Below are positions 6,997 to 14,236 of a DNA stretch of 17,620 bases, piece by piece. How positions within the stretch are numbered: the stretch's first letter is position 1; the number at the start of each line of letters is the position of its first letter. Source of the stretch: Treponema sp. (GTDB lineage: Bacteria; Spirochaetota; Spirochaetia; Treponematales; Breznakiellaceae); the NCBI GenBank assembly GCA_031284385.1, contig JAISZZ010000172.1, positions 1-17,620 of the forward strand. Direction: 5' to 3'. Made by a program: the position numbers and the translations under genes. Under the pieces are notes generated by a model, which was given only the letters and a program-made list of their open reading frames with translations, had not been told where the DNA came from and made no database searches.

Positions 6997-7025
6997 AGTA
7001 TCCCGCCTTACTCATTTTCCGTCAA
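6997..7025 (-). promoter_or_regulatory. promoter of tRNA-Pro
   Basis: On the minus strand: TTGACG (7020-7025), 17-nt spacer, GATACT (6997-7002). The predicted start lies only 2-3 nt upstream of the mature tRNA 5' end at 6987. Confidence 0.6.
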
Positions 7026-7077
7026 GAGCACGGGTTTTAAGCCGGTAGTAGTTTTACTTTTAACTCATGTTATGCAG

Positions 7078-7156
7078 GTAATATAAACCGCTAACCGCAC
7101 GTACCGCACATACTTTTGAGGTTAATCCATAGTTTGTTTGTGCGGTCACGGTCAAA
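7078..7156 (+). repeat. dispersed intergenic repeat, copy 2
   Basis: This is the second copy of the element at 762-842. The core 7112-7142 differs from copy 1 by one missing A. The inverted-repeat arms have changed but still pair: GTACCGCACA (7101-7110) with TGTGCGGTCA (7138-7147) except for the outer bases. It lies between the tRNA-Pro promoter and the promoter of the first lipoprotein gene. It has no coding capacity. Confidence 0.65.
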
Positions 7157-7231
7157 TTTCTTTGATATTTGGCTCCGGCGCGTAATTGAGAACTCATAAA
7201 TGTAAAATTGCTGGAATTGGCATAAACCATA

Positions 7232-7260
7232 TTGACTATAATTCAAAACTATGGTATAAC
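7232..7260 (+). promoter_or_regulatory. promoter of the first lipoprotein gene
   Basis: TTGACT (7232-7237), 17-nt spacer, TATAAC (7255-7260): a near-consensus sigma-70 promoter. The expected start at about 7267 gives a leader of about 115 nt. In that leader GCCACG (7320-7325) and CGTGGC (7344-7349) could form a small hairpin upstream of the ribosome binding site. Confidence 0.6.
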
Positions 7261-7381
7261 TATTGGCAATACCGTGTTCAATGCCGCAGGTGCGTGTTCC
7301 GGTGTTTACGGGACAGCCGGCCACGCCGTTTCAAAACCAGTTTCGTGGCAAATTTTACGCTCGCGCCCGAAAGGAGTATTT

Positions 7382-8416
7382 ATGCGAAGAAAAGCGATGA
7401 TATTGTGGGGGGGGGGGGGGATAAGCCTCGTAGTTCTTATGTCCATCATGCTTTTTGCATGCAAGGTTGATACTGAAGAGACTGTACCGGAACTTGGGGA
7501 TGTGCTAAAGCCGGTTGCAGATTATATGTACAGCATTTTGGGAAACTCTGGAACATACATTGATACTGATGGTACCGTCTTTAGGTTTGCGGTTAATTAC
7601 AACAAACCGTCATCAATAGCTCTGTCGGATTCTGAATTTGCTATATATGAGACTATGATGAATTATACCGTTGATAGCGTGAAAATAATCAATGAACCGG
7701 TTAATGGTATACTAACGGCGGTAAAGTTTGAGAAAGGGGGTACTAATGCTGCCGCCGCCACTGTCTCCATTCCCGCATCAGCATTGCTTTATTCGAATGG
7801 AAGCACATCAGCGTATGCTAATACTTCTTATATTGCTCTCACTATTGGGCTGACGGCGAGCTCAGCAGCACCCGCTACCCCCCCCACTCTTTACAGCCCT
7901 AAAGGAACATTGACTGTTAATCTGCCGTTGTCTGATAGTGAATTCAATAAAGTAAACAATTTACGGGCAACTGCCGGTCTGCTTAAAAACTTAAATAACT
8001 CTGGTACTACAATAAACGATAATACTGGCGGCACGGTCGATCTACTTAGCGTCGGATCGGTAGGGACTTTAATCTCCGGTATTTCGCCGAGCGGCTCTAT
8101 TTCACTAGGTTCTATGGGTATTATTTTAAGTAATACTACTTATCCAGCGACATCCATATTACCTGGCGGCACTTTTGCCGTAGGATCATTAGCAGCCGGT
8201 TCATTCACACTGGGAACTCTTAGCGGCGGCACTTTATACATAAAGGATTCTGGTTCATATACAACGGGTGCCGGGACCGTGGGCGCTGGAACACTCTCCG
8301 GTACTGTTAGTGTAAATTTTTCGGGGATCATTCTTAAAGCGGACAATTTGTCATATACCGTTCCTCCGTTTGGAGTTGTGTTGGACATTAGCCGTTACGA
8401 CGGAGCCGCCGAATAA
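7382..8416 (+). CDS. phase-variable lipoprotein, tandem family member 1
   Basis: A 344-residue exported lipoprotein of a family I do not recognise. The start is the ATG at 7382 with AAGGAG (7371-7376) 5 nt upstream; in-frame codons further upstream overlap the promoter. The signal peptide is MRRKAMILW, then four glycines (10-13), a hydrophobic run, and the lipobox LFAC with Cys27. The four glycines come from a run of 14 G. Losing one G creates TAA at once; gaining one G leads to a stop near 7470. The mature part is rich in Gly, Ser and Thr and looks beta-rich. A C-terminal region (about 195-340) is shared with the two downstream genes, including GSVGTLISG and PPFGVVLDISR. It contains five pentads of the form G[ST][FL]xx (GTFAV, GSLAA, GSFTL, GTLSG, GTLYI). 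Probably a surface antigen; function unknown. Confidence 0.85.
   Translation: MRRKAMILWGGGGISLVVLMSIMLFACKVDTEETVPELGDVLKPVADYMYSILGNSGTYIDTDGTVFRFAVNYNKPSSIALSDSEFAIYETMMNYTVDSVKIINEPVNGILTAVKFEKGGTNAAAATVSIPASALLYSNGSTSAYANTSYIALTIGLTASSAAPATPPTLYSPKGTLTVNLPLSDSEFNKVNNLRATAGLLKNLNNSGTTINDNTGGTVDLLSVGSVGTLISGISPSGSISLGSMGIILSNTTYPATSILPGGTFAVGSLAAGSFTLGTLSGGTLYIKDSGSYTTGAGTVGAGTLSGTVSVNFSGIILKADNLSYTVPPFGVVLDISRYDGAAE
7407..7420 (+). repeat. poly-G tract, 14 G, in signal-peptide codons
   Basis: Fourteen consecutive G span the end of Trp9 and Gly10-Gly13 of the first lipoprotein gene. Tracts this long are prone to slipped-strand length change. A change of one or two bases closes the frame, while a change of three adds or removes one Gly in the signal peptide. 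In frame as given. Confidence 0.95.
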
Positions 8417-8457
8417 CACAAATTTTCGCGGACGCTTCGGCTTAAAAATAATTCCTC

Positions 8458-8504
8458 AAACAAGGCTTAATTACTAACCTCTGGTCAGTAATTAAGCTTT
8501 GTTT
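8458..8504 (+). terminator. long hairpin after lipoprotein gene 1
   Basis: An 18-bp stem (8458-8475 with 8487-8504, one G-U wobble) and an 11-nt loop begin 41 nt after the stop codon. The descending arm ends in CTTTGTTTGTC, T-rich but not a clean U tract. It probably ends transcription of the first lipoprotein gene. The rest of this 305-bp gap holds a short AGAACC/GGTTCT hairpin near 8554-8570 and the next promoter. Confidence 0.55.
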
Positions 8505-8611
8505 GTCATTACAAATCGAAGTATCGCTATTAAAATGCTATTGGACTTGTTCAAGAACCTTATGGGTTCTCTTAAGGAAGTGCTGATTTAAGAAGTTTTT
8601 AAACAACTCTA

Positions 8612-8640
8612 TTGACTATTTCACAAAATCGTTGTATATA
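8612..8640 (+). promoter_or_regulatory. promoter of the second lipoprotein gene
   Basis: TTGACT (8612-8617), 17-nt spacer, TATATA (8635-8640). The start is expected at about 8647, giving a leader of about 75 nt ending in AAGGAGG. The third lipoprotein gene has no separate promoter I can see and is probably co-transcribed. Confidence 0.6.
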
Positions 8641-8721
8641 TAGTTTTACGCCTTTTTTAAAGGTTGGCCGGATTTCTGGGGAAACTTTATAATTTTTAAT
8701 TTCCAGTAAGGAGGATGGTTT

Positions 8722-9723
8722 ATGCGAAACATTATAACGGCATATTTTTTAGGTTTAATGGTGTTTGCGTCCATTATTTTCTTGGCCTGCCCCGTCGCGC
8801 CGGAAACGGTGGAAACAGATGTGAATATCCTCGAGGCGTGGGTAGATGTTTTAGGCACGGAGGGTTCGTATCAGCAAATCAATTCCAGCGGTTTGTCTTT
8901 TCAAATTAACGACCTGAATTATAATGAATTTGTGGAGGAGCCCGATCCCGAATCTGGTACCGGATACAAACTTAGGTCCGCGAATATACTGCCATTACCC
9001 GCCATCAATGCCGGTTCACTCTCATACATCTCAATATACAAGGCTGTCAATTCCACTGTACTTGGAGTTCCTCCGTCGATACTGTTCACAGGGGCGCTTG
9101 CGGGGGGGGGGGGGGATCTCACCGGCATTATGGAAATTATCGTGCAGGCCTATGACAAGACTAACCCCGCAAATGTTTCTTCGGGTTCAAAGACTGTCAA
9201 TCTTAATTTTATCGAAGCGGTTGGCACCGTAAACGCGCTGCGGCTGGTGGCCGGCAGTCTTTCCAGTAACAGCGGAATCATCATAAATGACAACTTGGGT
9301 ATTGTCGATATGGTTAGCACCGGATCGGTAGGGACTTTAATCTCAGGCGACTCTGCGAGCGGCTATGTCAATACATCTTTTACCGATAAACCGTCCGTAA
9401 TTCTCTCTCAGTCCAATACAGGCAAGTCTGTATATCCAATACCGGCGGACTATTTTATTTTAGATGACACAGTGAATTTCACGGCTGGTTCTTTCTCCGC
9501 CGGTTCTTTTACGCTTGGCACTCTTTCCAATGATTCTAGCGGTTTGCTATATATAACAGATACCGGTTCGGCTAGCGCTGAGGAGCATACTACCGGTACA
9601 ATTACGGTAATTTTTGGATCAAAATCGACTGTCAAAATTTCAGCAAACAGTTTAACTTATACGCTTCCACCATTCGCTGTAACGCTTAGAGTCAGCAGGG
9701 ATACTCCGGCGGCCAGCGATTAG
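8722..9723 (+). CDS. phase-variable lipoprotein, tandem family member 2
   Basis: A 333-residue lipoprotein paralogous to its two neighbours. AAGGAGG (8708-8714) precedes the ATG at 8722; another ATG at 8715 is out of frame. The signal peptide ends in the lipobox FLAC with Cys23. A short N-terminal segment (EAWVDVLGTEGSY) matches the NRFLDALGSES segment of member 3. Mid-protein, a run of 14 G encodes Gly-Gly-Gly-Gly (about 128-131) between ALA and DLTG. One G more gives a stop at 9153-9155; one G fewer gives a stop near 9232, so both truncate before the conserved C-terminal region. That region contains GSVGTLISG, AGSFTLGTLS, LLYITDTGSAS, and a PPFAVTLRVSR end. A 24-nt block is identical to member 1. 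Function unknown; probably surface-exposed. Confidence 0.85.
   Translation: MRNIITAYFLGLMVFASIIFLACPVAPETVETDVNILEAWVDVLGTEGSYQQINSSGLSFQINDLNYNEFVEEPDPESGTGYKLRSANILPLPAINAGSLSYISIYKAVNSTVLGVPPSILFTGALAGGGGDLTGIMEIIVQAYDKTNPANVSSGSKTVNLNFIEAVGTVNALRLVAGSLSSNSGIIINDNLGIVDMVSTGSVGTLISGDSASGYVNTSFTDKPSVILSQSNTGKSVYPIPADYFILDDTVNFTAGSFSAGSFTLGTLSNDSSGLLYITDTGSASAEEHTTGTITVIFGSKSTVKISANSLTYTLPPFAVTLRVSRDTPAASD
9102..9115 (+). repeat. poly-G tract, 14 G, mid-gene
   Basis: Fourteen consecutive G lie between an Ala codon (GCG) and an Asp codon (GAT) in lipoprotein gene 2. The length equals that of the tract in gene 1 although the position in the protein is different. In frame as given; both off frames end within about 130 nt. 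Confidence 0.95.
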
Positions 9724-9774
9724 TAACGGCATTTGGCCGCCCGCTTTCTAAAAAATCGCTATGCCGGAGGATGT

Positions 9775-10731
9775 ATGCGAAACTCTTTATATATTTTTTT
9801 AGGTGTAAGCGTATTTGCGGCGGGTGCTTTTTTTGCCTGTCAGCTTAAACCTGATGCTGTAGAAGAAGAGACGGTGAATGAAAAGGTAAATCGTTTTTTG
9901 GACGCGCTGGGAAGCGAAAGCGCGTCTTTTAAAATTAACAATGATGGGTTTTTGGCTTTTACCATACCTGATGTTACAAATTATAGTTATGAGAGCGACA
10001 GCGGTGAACTGATGTATTTTGTTAAAGATGCCCGTCTGACAAACGGGCCTGCTCTCTCTAAAAACAATAATTCTTTCACGCTAAAAAAAGCTAACGGCTA
10101 CACTTCGCTTTACATTGACCCGCAGGCGATTCTTTCCGCAGGAGGAGGCTCATCAACAATTCTATTTCAAAATATTACGCTCGATGTCGTAGGCAGTAGC
10201 TCTTTAATATCCGCCGTTTCAGGTAGTCACAGAACCATTACTCTTTCCCTTATTCCGGTTGGCGGCACAATGAACGCGCTCCGAGTGGCGGCGGGTAGTC
10301 TCTCCAATCGCGCCGATACTGCCTCAGGCGGTTCGATAATGAACAACTACGACGCGGGTATCGTTGATCTTACCGCAGGCTCGGCAGGCACTTTAATATA
10401 CGGCACATCGCAGGCGGGATCGATACAGACAAATTTAACCGGAGCTTCTCATCCGCCCATCACATTTCCGGCGAACATCAAAGCGAGTACCGTCAGCATG
10501 GTAAGCGCGGAATTTGCTGGTTTTAACAGTTCTTTTACCGCCGGTTTTTTTACGCTGGACAATTCCGATGGCTTGCTATGGATAACGGATACCGGATCCG
10601 CATCCTCAAACGGCGATATTGCCGGTACTGTTACGGTTATTTTCGGCGAAAATCCTGTTATCGAAATTTTCTCCGGCAGTTTAAGAAACAAAATTCAGCC
10701 TTTCGGCGTAGGACTCATCGTCAACCGCTAG
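9775..10731 (+). CDS. lipoprotein, tandem family member 3, without G tract
   Basis: A 318-residue paralogue of the two preceding lipoproteins. The start is the ATG at 9775, with GGAGG (9766-9770) 4 nt before it; an upstream in-frame start at 9733 lacks a site and would bury the signal peptide. The signal peptide begins MRNSLYIFLG and ends in FFAC with Cys22. The mature protein has NRFLDALGSES near 40-50, then the family C-terminal region: MNALRVAAGSLSN, AGSAGTLIYG, GLLWITDTGSAS and an IQPFGVGLIVNR end. Where member 2 has its G tract, this protein has a shorter glycine run coded GGA GGA GGC, so there is no slippage tract and expression should be constant. It lies 51 bp after member 2, probably in one transcript, and converges on cimA with 28 bp between the genes. 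Confidence 0.82.
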   Translation: MRNSLYIFLGVSVFAAGAFFACQLKPDAVEEETVNEKVNRFLDALGSESASFKINNDGFLAFTIPDVTNYSYESDSGELMYFVKDARLTNGPALSKNNNSFTLKKANGYTSLYIDPQAILSAGGGSSTILFQNITLDVVGSSSLISAVSGSHRTITLSLIPVGGTMNALRVAAGSLSNRADTASGGSIMNNYDAGIVDLTAGSAGTLIYGTSQAGSIQTNLTGASHPPITFPANIKASTVSMVSAEFAGFNSSFTAGFFTLDNSDGLLWITDTGSASSNGDIAGTVTVIFGENPVIEIFSGSLRNKIQPFGVGLIVNR

Positions 10732-10759
10732 TTTTGTTTGATGCGTCCATTCCAATTAA

Positions 10760-12358
10760 TCAGTGCTGCCCTAAGTTGTACTCTATCGAATCCACAAGGG
10801 CGAGGCAGCTTGCCGCTATTATATCGGCTGAGACTCCTACCGTTGCCCACGACGACACGCCGTCCGTAGATTCGATGAGCACACGCACTTTGGCCGCTGT
10901 CGCCGCTTTGCCGTCTATCACGCGCACTTTGTAGTCAGCCAGCCGTATACGAGCAAGCTCAGGATAAAAACGCAACAGGGCGCGCCGTAACGCCGTGTCC
11001 AGTGCGTTTACCGGACCGTCCCCTTCCGAAGCGGCAATTTCGTACTGTCCGTTTACAAAAACTTTTACCCAAGCATGGCAACATTCCATCAATTTTCCCG
11101 GCGGATGTTCGCTCTGAACTCTAAACGCGATTATTTCAAAAAAGCTCTTGTACAATCCCAGTTCCTTACAGGCTAAAATTTCAAAACTCGCGTCCGCGCC
11201 GTCAAATGCCCAGCCTTCCGCCTCCAGCGTTTTTAGCCGCCGTGAAAGCGAGAGTATCGCCGGATGCGATTTGTCGATTCCTGCATCCAGCTTTTTTACC
11301 CGTTCCGCTATGGCCGCCCTACCGCCCTGCTCGCTCATCAAAAAATGCCGCCCATTCCCCACCAATGACGGGTCGATATGTTCAAAAGACGCGCTCACTT
11401 TCAATATGGCATCCGCGTGCATTCCCGCCTTATGCGAAAAGGCGTGAGCGCCTATGTAGGGTGTGCCGTCCTCCAAATTACAGTTTGATATTTCCGCGAG
11501 CCGGCGGCTGATTTCTGTTAAATGCGCCAAATTACCTTCCGGCAGACAGCGCAGCCCCATCTTGCGCTCAAGACTTGGAATCAGCGCGGCAAGGCAGGTG
11601 TTCCCGCAGCGTTCCCCAAAACCAAGTAATGTTCCTTGAACCTGAATGCAGCCCGCCTCAACCGCCGCGATGGAACAGGCGATGGCAAGGCCAGAATCGT
11701 TGTGCGCATGAATTCCCAAAATCGCCCCGCTGCCGCGAATGGCTTCCACAGCGGACGACACGCCGGAACTAACCGTATTCGGAAAACTGCCGCCGTTTGT
11801 ATCGCAAAGTATGACGCGCACGGCGCCAGCCTCTGCCGCAGTTTTTATGCTTTTGAGCGCGTAATCGCGGTTCTGCGCGAGTCCGTCAAAAAAATGTTCC
11901 GCATCAAAAAAAACCGTCCTGCCTTCACTTTTCAAAAATTCTATCGTTTCCGCTATCATTGCCAAATTCTCATCAAGACTGGCCATTAACACTTCTTCAA
12001 CGTGCAAAGTGGAGGTTTTTCCAAAAATAACGACAGTTTCCGTCTCAGCCGAAAGAATATCGACGAGTTGGCTGTCCTCCCGTACATTTATTCCTTTTTT
12101 TCGCGTGGAACCAAACGCGCACAGCTTCGCCGTTTGCGCCGGAAATTTTTTTGCCAGTTTGAAAAATTCAAGGTCTTTCGGGTTGCTGCCGGGGTTGCCG
12201 GCCTCTATCCATGCAACTCCCAGCTCGTCCAGCGCGGCGGTTACGGCAAGTTTATCCCGCACCGAAAAACTTATTCCCTCTCCCTGCGACCCATCCCGTA
12301 ACGTGGTATCAAATATTTCGATAAATTGGCCGTTTCCGGCATCGCCGTCCTTGTTCAT
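10760..12358 (-). CDS. cimA: (R)-citramalate synthase
   Basis: Condenses pyruvate and acetyl-CoA to (R)-citramalate, the entry to the threonine-independent isoleucine pathway. It has 532 residues, the family length. The TIM-barrel N-terminal domain has FDTTLRDGSQGEGISFS at 16-32 with the catalytic and metal-binding Arg21-Asp22, EAGNPGSNPKD at 52-62, the metal ligands HAHND at 217-221 and GERCGN at 248-253. The C-terminal ~120 residues are a LeuA-type regulatory domain, expected to respond to isoleucine. SNPKD and the overall N-terminus separate it from 2-isopropylmalate and homocitrate synthases, though a few family members have shifted substrate. GGGAGA lies about 8 nt before the ATG. It follows rsgA by 97 bp and has a candidate promoter of its own. 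Confidence 0.9.
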   Translation of the reverse strand: MNKDGDAGNGQFIEIFDTTLRDGSQGEGISFSVRDKLAVTAALDELGVAWIEAGNPGSNPKDLEFFKLAKKFPAQTAKLCAFGSTRKKGINVREDSQLVDILSAETETVVIFGKTSTLHVEEVLMASLDENLAMIAETIEFLKSEGRTVFFDAEHFFDGLAQNRDYALKSIKTAAEAGAVRVILCDTNGGSFPNTVSSGVSSAVEAIRGSGAILGIHAHNDSGLAIACSIAAVEAGCIQVQGTLLGFGERCGNTCLAALIPSLERKMGLRCLPEGNLAHLTEISRRLAEISNCNLEDGTPYIGAHAFSHKAGMHADAILKVSASFEHIDPSLVGNGRHFLMSEQGGRAAIAERVKKLDAGIDKSHPAILSLSRRLKTLEAEGWAFDGADASFEILACKELGLYKSFFEIIAFRVQSEHPPGKLMECCHAWVKVFVNGQYEIAASEGDGPVNALDTALRRALLRFYPELARIRLADYKVRVIDGKAATAAKVRVLIESTDGVSSWATVGVSADIIAASCLALVDSIEYNLGQH

Positions 12359-12412
12359 TCGTCATCTCCCATAACTGCGGCGCACAATTCGTCAAAACTT
12401 GCCGCCGCTATC

Positions 12413-12441
12413 AGCATAAAAAAATAATCTGGTTTTTGTAA
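12413..12441 (-). promoter_or_regulatory. candidate cimA promoter
   Basis: On the minus strand: TTACAA (12436-12441), 17-nt spacer, TATGCT (12413-12418). The start would be near 12406, giving a leader of about 48 nt that can form a 6-bp GCGGCG/CGCCGC hairpin just before the ribosome binding site. Confidence 0.4.
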
Positions 12442-12455
12442 GCATTACCGCCTGT

Positions 12456-13415
12456 TCAATACGAACCGCGCACTTCGTTCAATTTGTTTAATTCTTCGGT
12501 GATACGGATAAAACTTTCAAAGCGGTCCTCGTGAATTTTTCCGGCTTCCAGCGCTTCCCGTACTTTGCAGCCGGATTCGCTTTTATGAGCGCAAGAGAGG
12601 CCAAACGCGCATTTTCCGGCAAACGGCGCGAAATCGCGCATTAGGTTTTGTATGCCGGCTGGGGGTATACCCTGAGGCACAAGATGACGTATGCCGGGCG
12701 TGTCTATGACGCTGAATCCTTCGGCGCTGTTTTCAAACAGAACGGACATTACGGTTGTGTGGTTGCCCCTATCATACTTTTGATTGAGAGCGCCTATCCG
12801 CTGTTTCGCAGACGGCATCAGCGCGTTTATCAAACTTGTTTTTCCGCAGCCGCTATGCCCCACAAGAGCGGCGCTTTTACCTCGTAATTCTGCCTTTAGC
12901 GCGTCCATGCCTTCGCCTGTTTTTACCGAAACGCGCAAAATTTTATAGCCAAGCCGCTCGAAATCGCATAAACGCCTTTCAACTGAAAGCCGCGTCTGCG
13001 TATCCTGTTCAGCGAACAAATCCATTTTATTACAAATTATTACCGCCGGAATGCCTGCCGCGTCCGCTTGAAGCAGCAGACGGTCTATAAAACGCGGGCG
13101 GAACGGCGGCGAGGCGGGTGTAGTTAAACATAGCGCCGCGTCAATGTTGGCCGCTAAAAGCTGCGGCGCGTTTCCTTTCATATTGAAGCGGGTGAACACG
13201 TTTCGCCGTCCGGTAACGCGCAGTATGAGTCTTGAATTTTCATCGAATTCCACATGGTCGCCCGGAGCGAGCGGATTGTAAAAGTTTTCCGCGCCTTTTA
13301 AGACTTTGCCTTTGATACGGCACTCATAAATTTTCGCCGTTGAAATATTTTCCTCTGTCGATTCAGATTTTACCGTAAAGAGGTTACATGAACCTGACAC
13401 GATGAGTCCTATCAT
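12456..13415 (-). CDS. rsgA: ribosome small subunit biogenesis GTPase RsgA
   Basis: A circularly permuted GTPase that checks late 30S subunit maturation. It has 319 residues. The order of motifs is permuted as expected: N-terminal OB fold (about 25-75), then G4 NKMD at 129-132, G1 GHSGCGKTS at 186-194 and G3 DTPG at 238-241. The C-terminal zinc site is formed by Cys269, Cys275, His277 and Cys283. Its ATG overlaps the murI TGA (ATGA), so translation is probably coupled. It ends a compact minus-strand run that begins with secD. Confidence 0.95.
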   Translation of the reverse strand: MIGLIVSGSCNLFTVKSESTEENISTAKIYECRIKGKVLKGAENFYNPLAPGDHVEFDENSRLILRVTGRRNVFTRFNMKGNAPQLLAANIDAALCLTTPASPPFRPRFIDRLLLQADAAGIPAVIICNKMDLFAEQDTQTRLSVERRLCDFERLGYKILRVSVKTGEGMDALKAELRGKSAALVGHSGCGKTSLINALMPSAKQRIGALNQKYDRGNHTTVMSVLFENSAEGFSVIDTPGIRHLVPQGIPPAGIQNLMRDFAPFAGKCAFGLSCAHKSESGCKVREALEAGKIHEDRFESFIRITEELNKLNEVRGSY

Positions 13416-14236
13416 TCATCGTCCCAATGTCTCGGCGTAAAAAGTTCTAGGTCAAAGCGGGCGGCGCGTACGAGCCACTGATTGTCATTTTTTTCGCCGC
13501 CGGTAACAAACAGTAAATCCCTCGGCCAGCGCGCAGCTTTGGGTATATTTTTTTTTGACTCTAAATTTTCGATTCTGCCGCAGACTCCGGCAATCGAATC
13601 AAAAATTTTTATGCCGGCAGGCCGCGCCGCTTCTTTGAATTCATCCAGCAAAAATAAAAAATGCGTACAACCAAGCACAAGCGCGTCAACATCTTTTTCA
13701 CAAGCCATGTTTATATATTTATTAACCAGACTGATTTTTTCAACGACGCCGGAATAATCTAGGCGGCGCTCAACAAAATCAACTAATTCGCCCGCCGCGA
13801 TGCGTGTTACGGTATAATCGCCGCCGGTATCTTCCGCGATGCGCGTTATATATTCATCCTGAAGCGTCCGTTCCGTTCCAAGCACGGCTATACGTTTTTT
13901 TTTACTGGCAAGCATCGCCGGCTTAACCGCCGGTACAGTGCCGACAAAATCGATGCCGGTGAAAGTTTGCCGCAGTTCGGCGAGCGCCGACACGGATGCC
14001 GTGTTACAGGCGAGCGCAATTATCGCAGGTGAAAAATGTTTTTCGATACGCGCCGTCAACTCCATCAGAATATTCACGAGTCCGGTTTTTGTTTTTTCTC
14101 CGTAAGGGAAATTTTTTTTATCGGCTATATACAATAAGTTCACGCCACGGTTCAGTTTTTTATAAGCGCCCAAGTAAGAAAGGCCGCCCACGCCTGAATC
14201 TAAAAATACGGTACAACCTTGAAAGTTATGCGTCAA
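13412..14236 (-). CDS. murI: glutamate racemase
   Basis: Interconverts L- and D-glutamate, supplying D-Glu for peptidoglycan; cytosolic. It has 274 residues. DSGVGGLS at 13-20 holds the conserved Asp, and the two catalytic cysteines are Cys77 in ACNTAS and Cys190 in GCTHF, so both proton-transfer residues are present. The start appears to be TTG at 14236: an in-frame TAG lies two codons upstream and no ATG or GTG occurs before the conserved DSG motif. The TTG lies inside the end of the thioesterase gene (11-nt overlap), which suggests translation depends on coupling to that gene. The stop overlaps the rsgA start by 4 nt. Confidence 0.93.
   Translation of the reverse strand: MTHNFQGCTVFLDSGVGGLSYLGAYKKLNRGVNLLYIADKKNFPYGEKTKTGLVNILMELTARIEKHFSPAIIALACNTASVSALAELRQTFTGIDFVGTVPAVKPAMLASKKKRIAVLGTERTLQDEYITRIAEDTGGDYTVTRIAAGELVDFVERRLDYSGVVEKISLVNKYINMACEKDVDALVLGCTHFLFLLDEFKEAARPAGIKIFDSIAGVCGRIENLESKKNIPKAARWPRDLLFVTGGEKNDNQWLVRAARFDLELFTPRHWDDE

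Noticed and set aside
7232..7381. N-terminal extension of the first lipoprotein from a TTG at 7232
   Set aside because: The codons overlap the promoter hexamers and would bury the signal peptide; AAGGAG at 7371 points to the ATG at 7382.
8715..8909. Alternative ORF starting at the ATG inside the ribosome binding site of lipoprotein gene 2
   Set aside because: It starts 1 nt after the AAGGAGG, too close for normal initiation, and its product has no recognisable signal or homology to the paralogues.
6915..10731. Genomic island integrated at tRNA-Pro
   Set aside because: The lipoprotein cluster is on the 5' side of the tRNA, there is no integrase, and no repeated tRNA 3' end is visible.
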